DNA from: CAYTNY01 sp964439215 | Lineage (GTDB): Bacteria > Oederibacteriota > PGYV01 > CAYTNY01 | Direction: 5' to 3' | NCBI GenBank assembly: GCA_964439215.1 | Contig: CAYTNY010000015.1 | Location: 1-35,956 of the forward strand | Length of the DNA: 35,956 nt | Shown: positions 35,767 through 35,956 of the stretch, one piece after another | Position numbering within the stretch: position 1 is the first letter of the stretch | Layout of the letters: every line of letters starts with the position of its first letter | Position numbers and translations under genes: made by a program | Notes under the pieces: generated by a model | What the model was told of the DNA's origin: nothing | What the model saw: only the letters and a program-made list of their open reading frames with translations | Databases searched by the model: none

Positions 35767-35956
35767 CTGTCCATCTCTACGGGGGAGGATAGAGTATGTT
35801 ACAGGCGGTTTTTTGCCTGTTACATACTCTTGGAGAGGGTTAAGCAGCGGCAGGATACTTTGTAATATAAGCTGACGTTTAAAACAAGAGATGTGGGTAA
35901 AGGACAGCTCTATGGGATAGGAAAGTGTCCTGAGGGAAACATAAATAACTGTATGA
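35767..35956 (+). ncRNA. Candidate structured RNA, possibly the 5' part of a group II intron, cut by the window edge
   Basis: No coding frame is visible. A 16-position hairpin with one T-T mismatch has arms 35791-35806 (AGAGTATGTTACAGGC) and 35815-35830 and a loop GGTTTTTT. It is enclosed by a longer helix: CTGTCCATCTC (35767-35777) can pair with GAGATG (35888-35893) and GACAG (35903-35907), with a nine-base bulge. A third stem pairs AGGACA (35901-35906) with TGTCCT (35926-35931), competing with part of the second; inside it CTAT can pair with ATAG. The final segment, GAGGGAAACATAAATAACTG onward to TATGA, recalls domain I of bacterial group II introns from memory only. No reverse-transcriptase frame is in the window. 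Other structured RNAs are possible. Confidence 0.35.

Overview
The window reads as one continuous plus-strand block of a Gram-negative-type (outer-membrane-bearing) bacterium. It carries 17 coding regions, all on the + strand. I see no rRNA, tRNA, insertion sequence or CRISPR array. The outer-membrane signs are a PorV/UPF0164-type beta-barrel protein, two parvulin-type periplasmic foldases, a probable Omp85-like barrel and several secreted or lipoprotein surface proteins. Some of these carry Thr/Pro stalks and FlgD/T9SS-like C-terminal domains. That style resembles little-cultured candidate phyla of the Goldbacteria / WOR-3 / Elusimicrobia kind, but this placement is an impression from protein style, not a phylogeny.

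Region 1 (1-15249) is the 3' part of one enormous gene. At least 5,082 codons lie in the window and the start lies upstream. The protein is 43 tandem Ig-like (CARDB/DUF11-style) units of about 115 residues plus a C-terminal sorting-type domain. The units are not a flat array: they follow a seven-unit register, giving a super-repeat of about 2.42 kb (about 805 residues) that occurs six times. Region 2 (15266-16825) follows 16 bases later and encodes a PorV-family barrel fused to two fibronectin type III domains. The pair suggests a surface-display unit related to type IX secretion.

Region 3 (16851-25690) contains an HD-GYP/GAF membrane signalling protein, then from its own likely promoter hisG, a small membrane protein, pgi, a DUF1015 gene, rarA and a barrel-like outer-membrane protein, mostly overlapping or a few bases apart. 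Region 4 (25691-30570) has a small GIY-YIG-like gene, then two coupled PpiC-type foldases, then argC-argJ of arginine biosynthesis.

Region 5 (30597-35556) returns to the surface: a DUF11-type protein with a Thr/Pro linker and sorting-type tail, a large lipoprotein with Thr/Pro stalks, a duplicated beta domain and a seven-repeat propeller, and a small membrane-anchored coiled-coil protein. The last 400 bases (35557-35956) have no gene. The final 190 bases can fold into a nested RNA structure and may be the 5' part of a group II intron or another structured RNA cut by the window edge.

The biological thread is export and assembly of very large surface proteins: giant cargo, PorV-like partner, periplasmic foldases, a barrel protein and further stalked surface proteins, interleaved with ordinary metabolic and repair genes.
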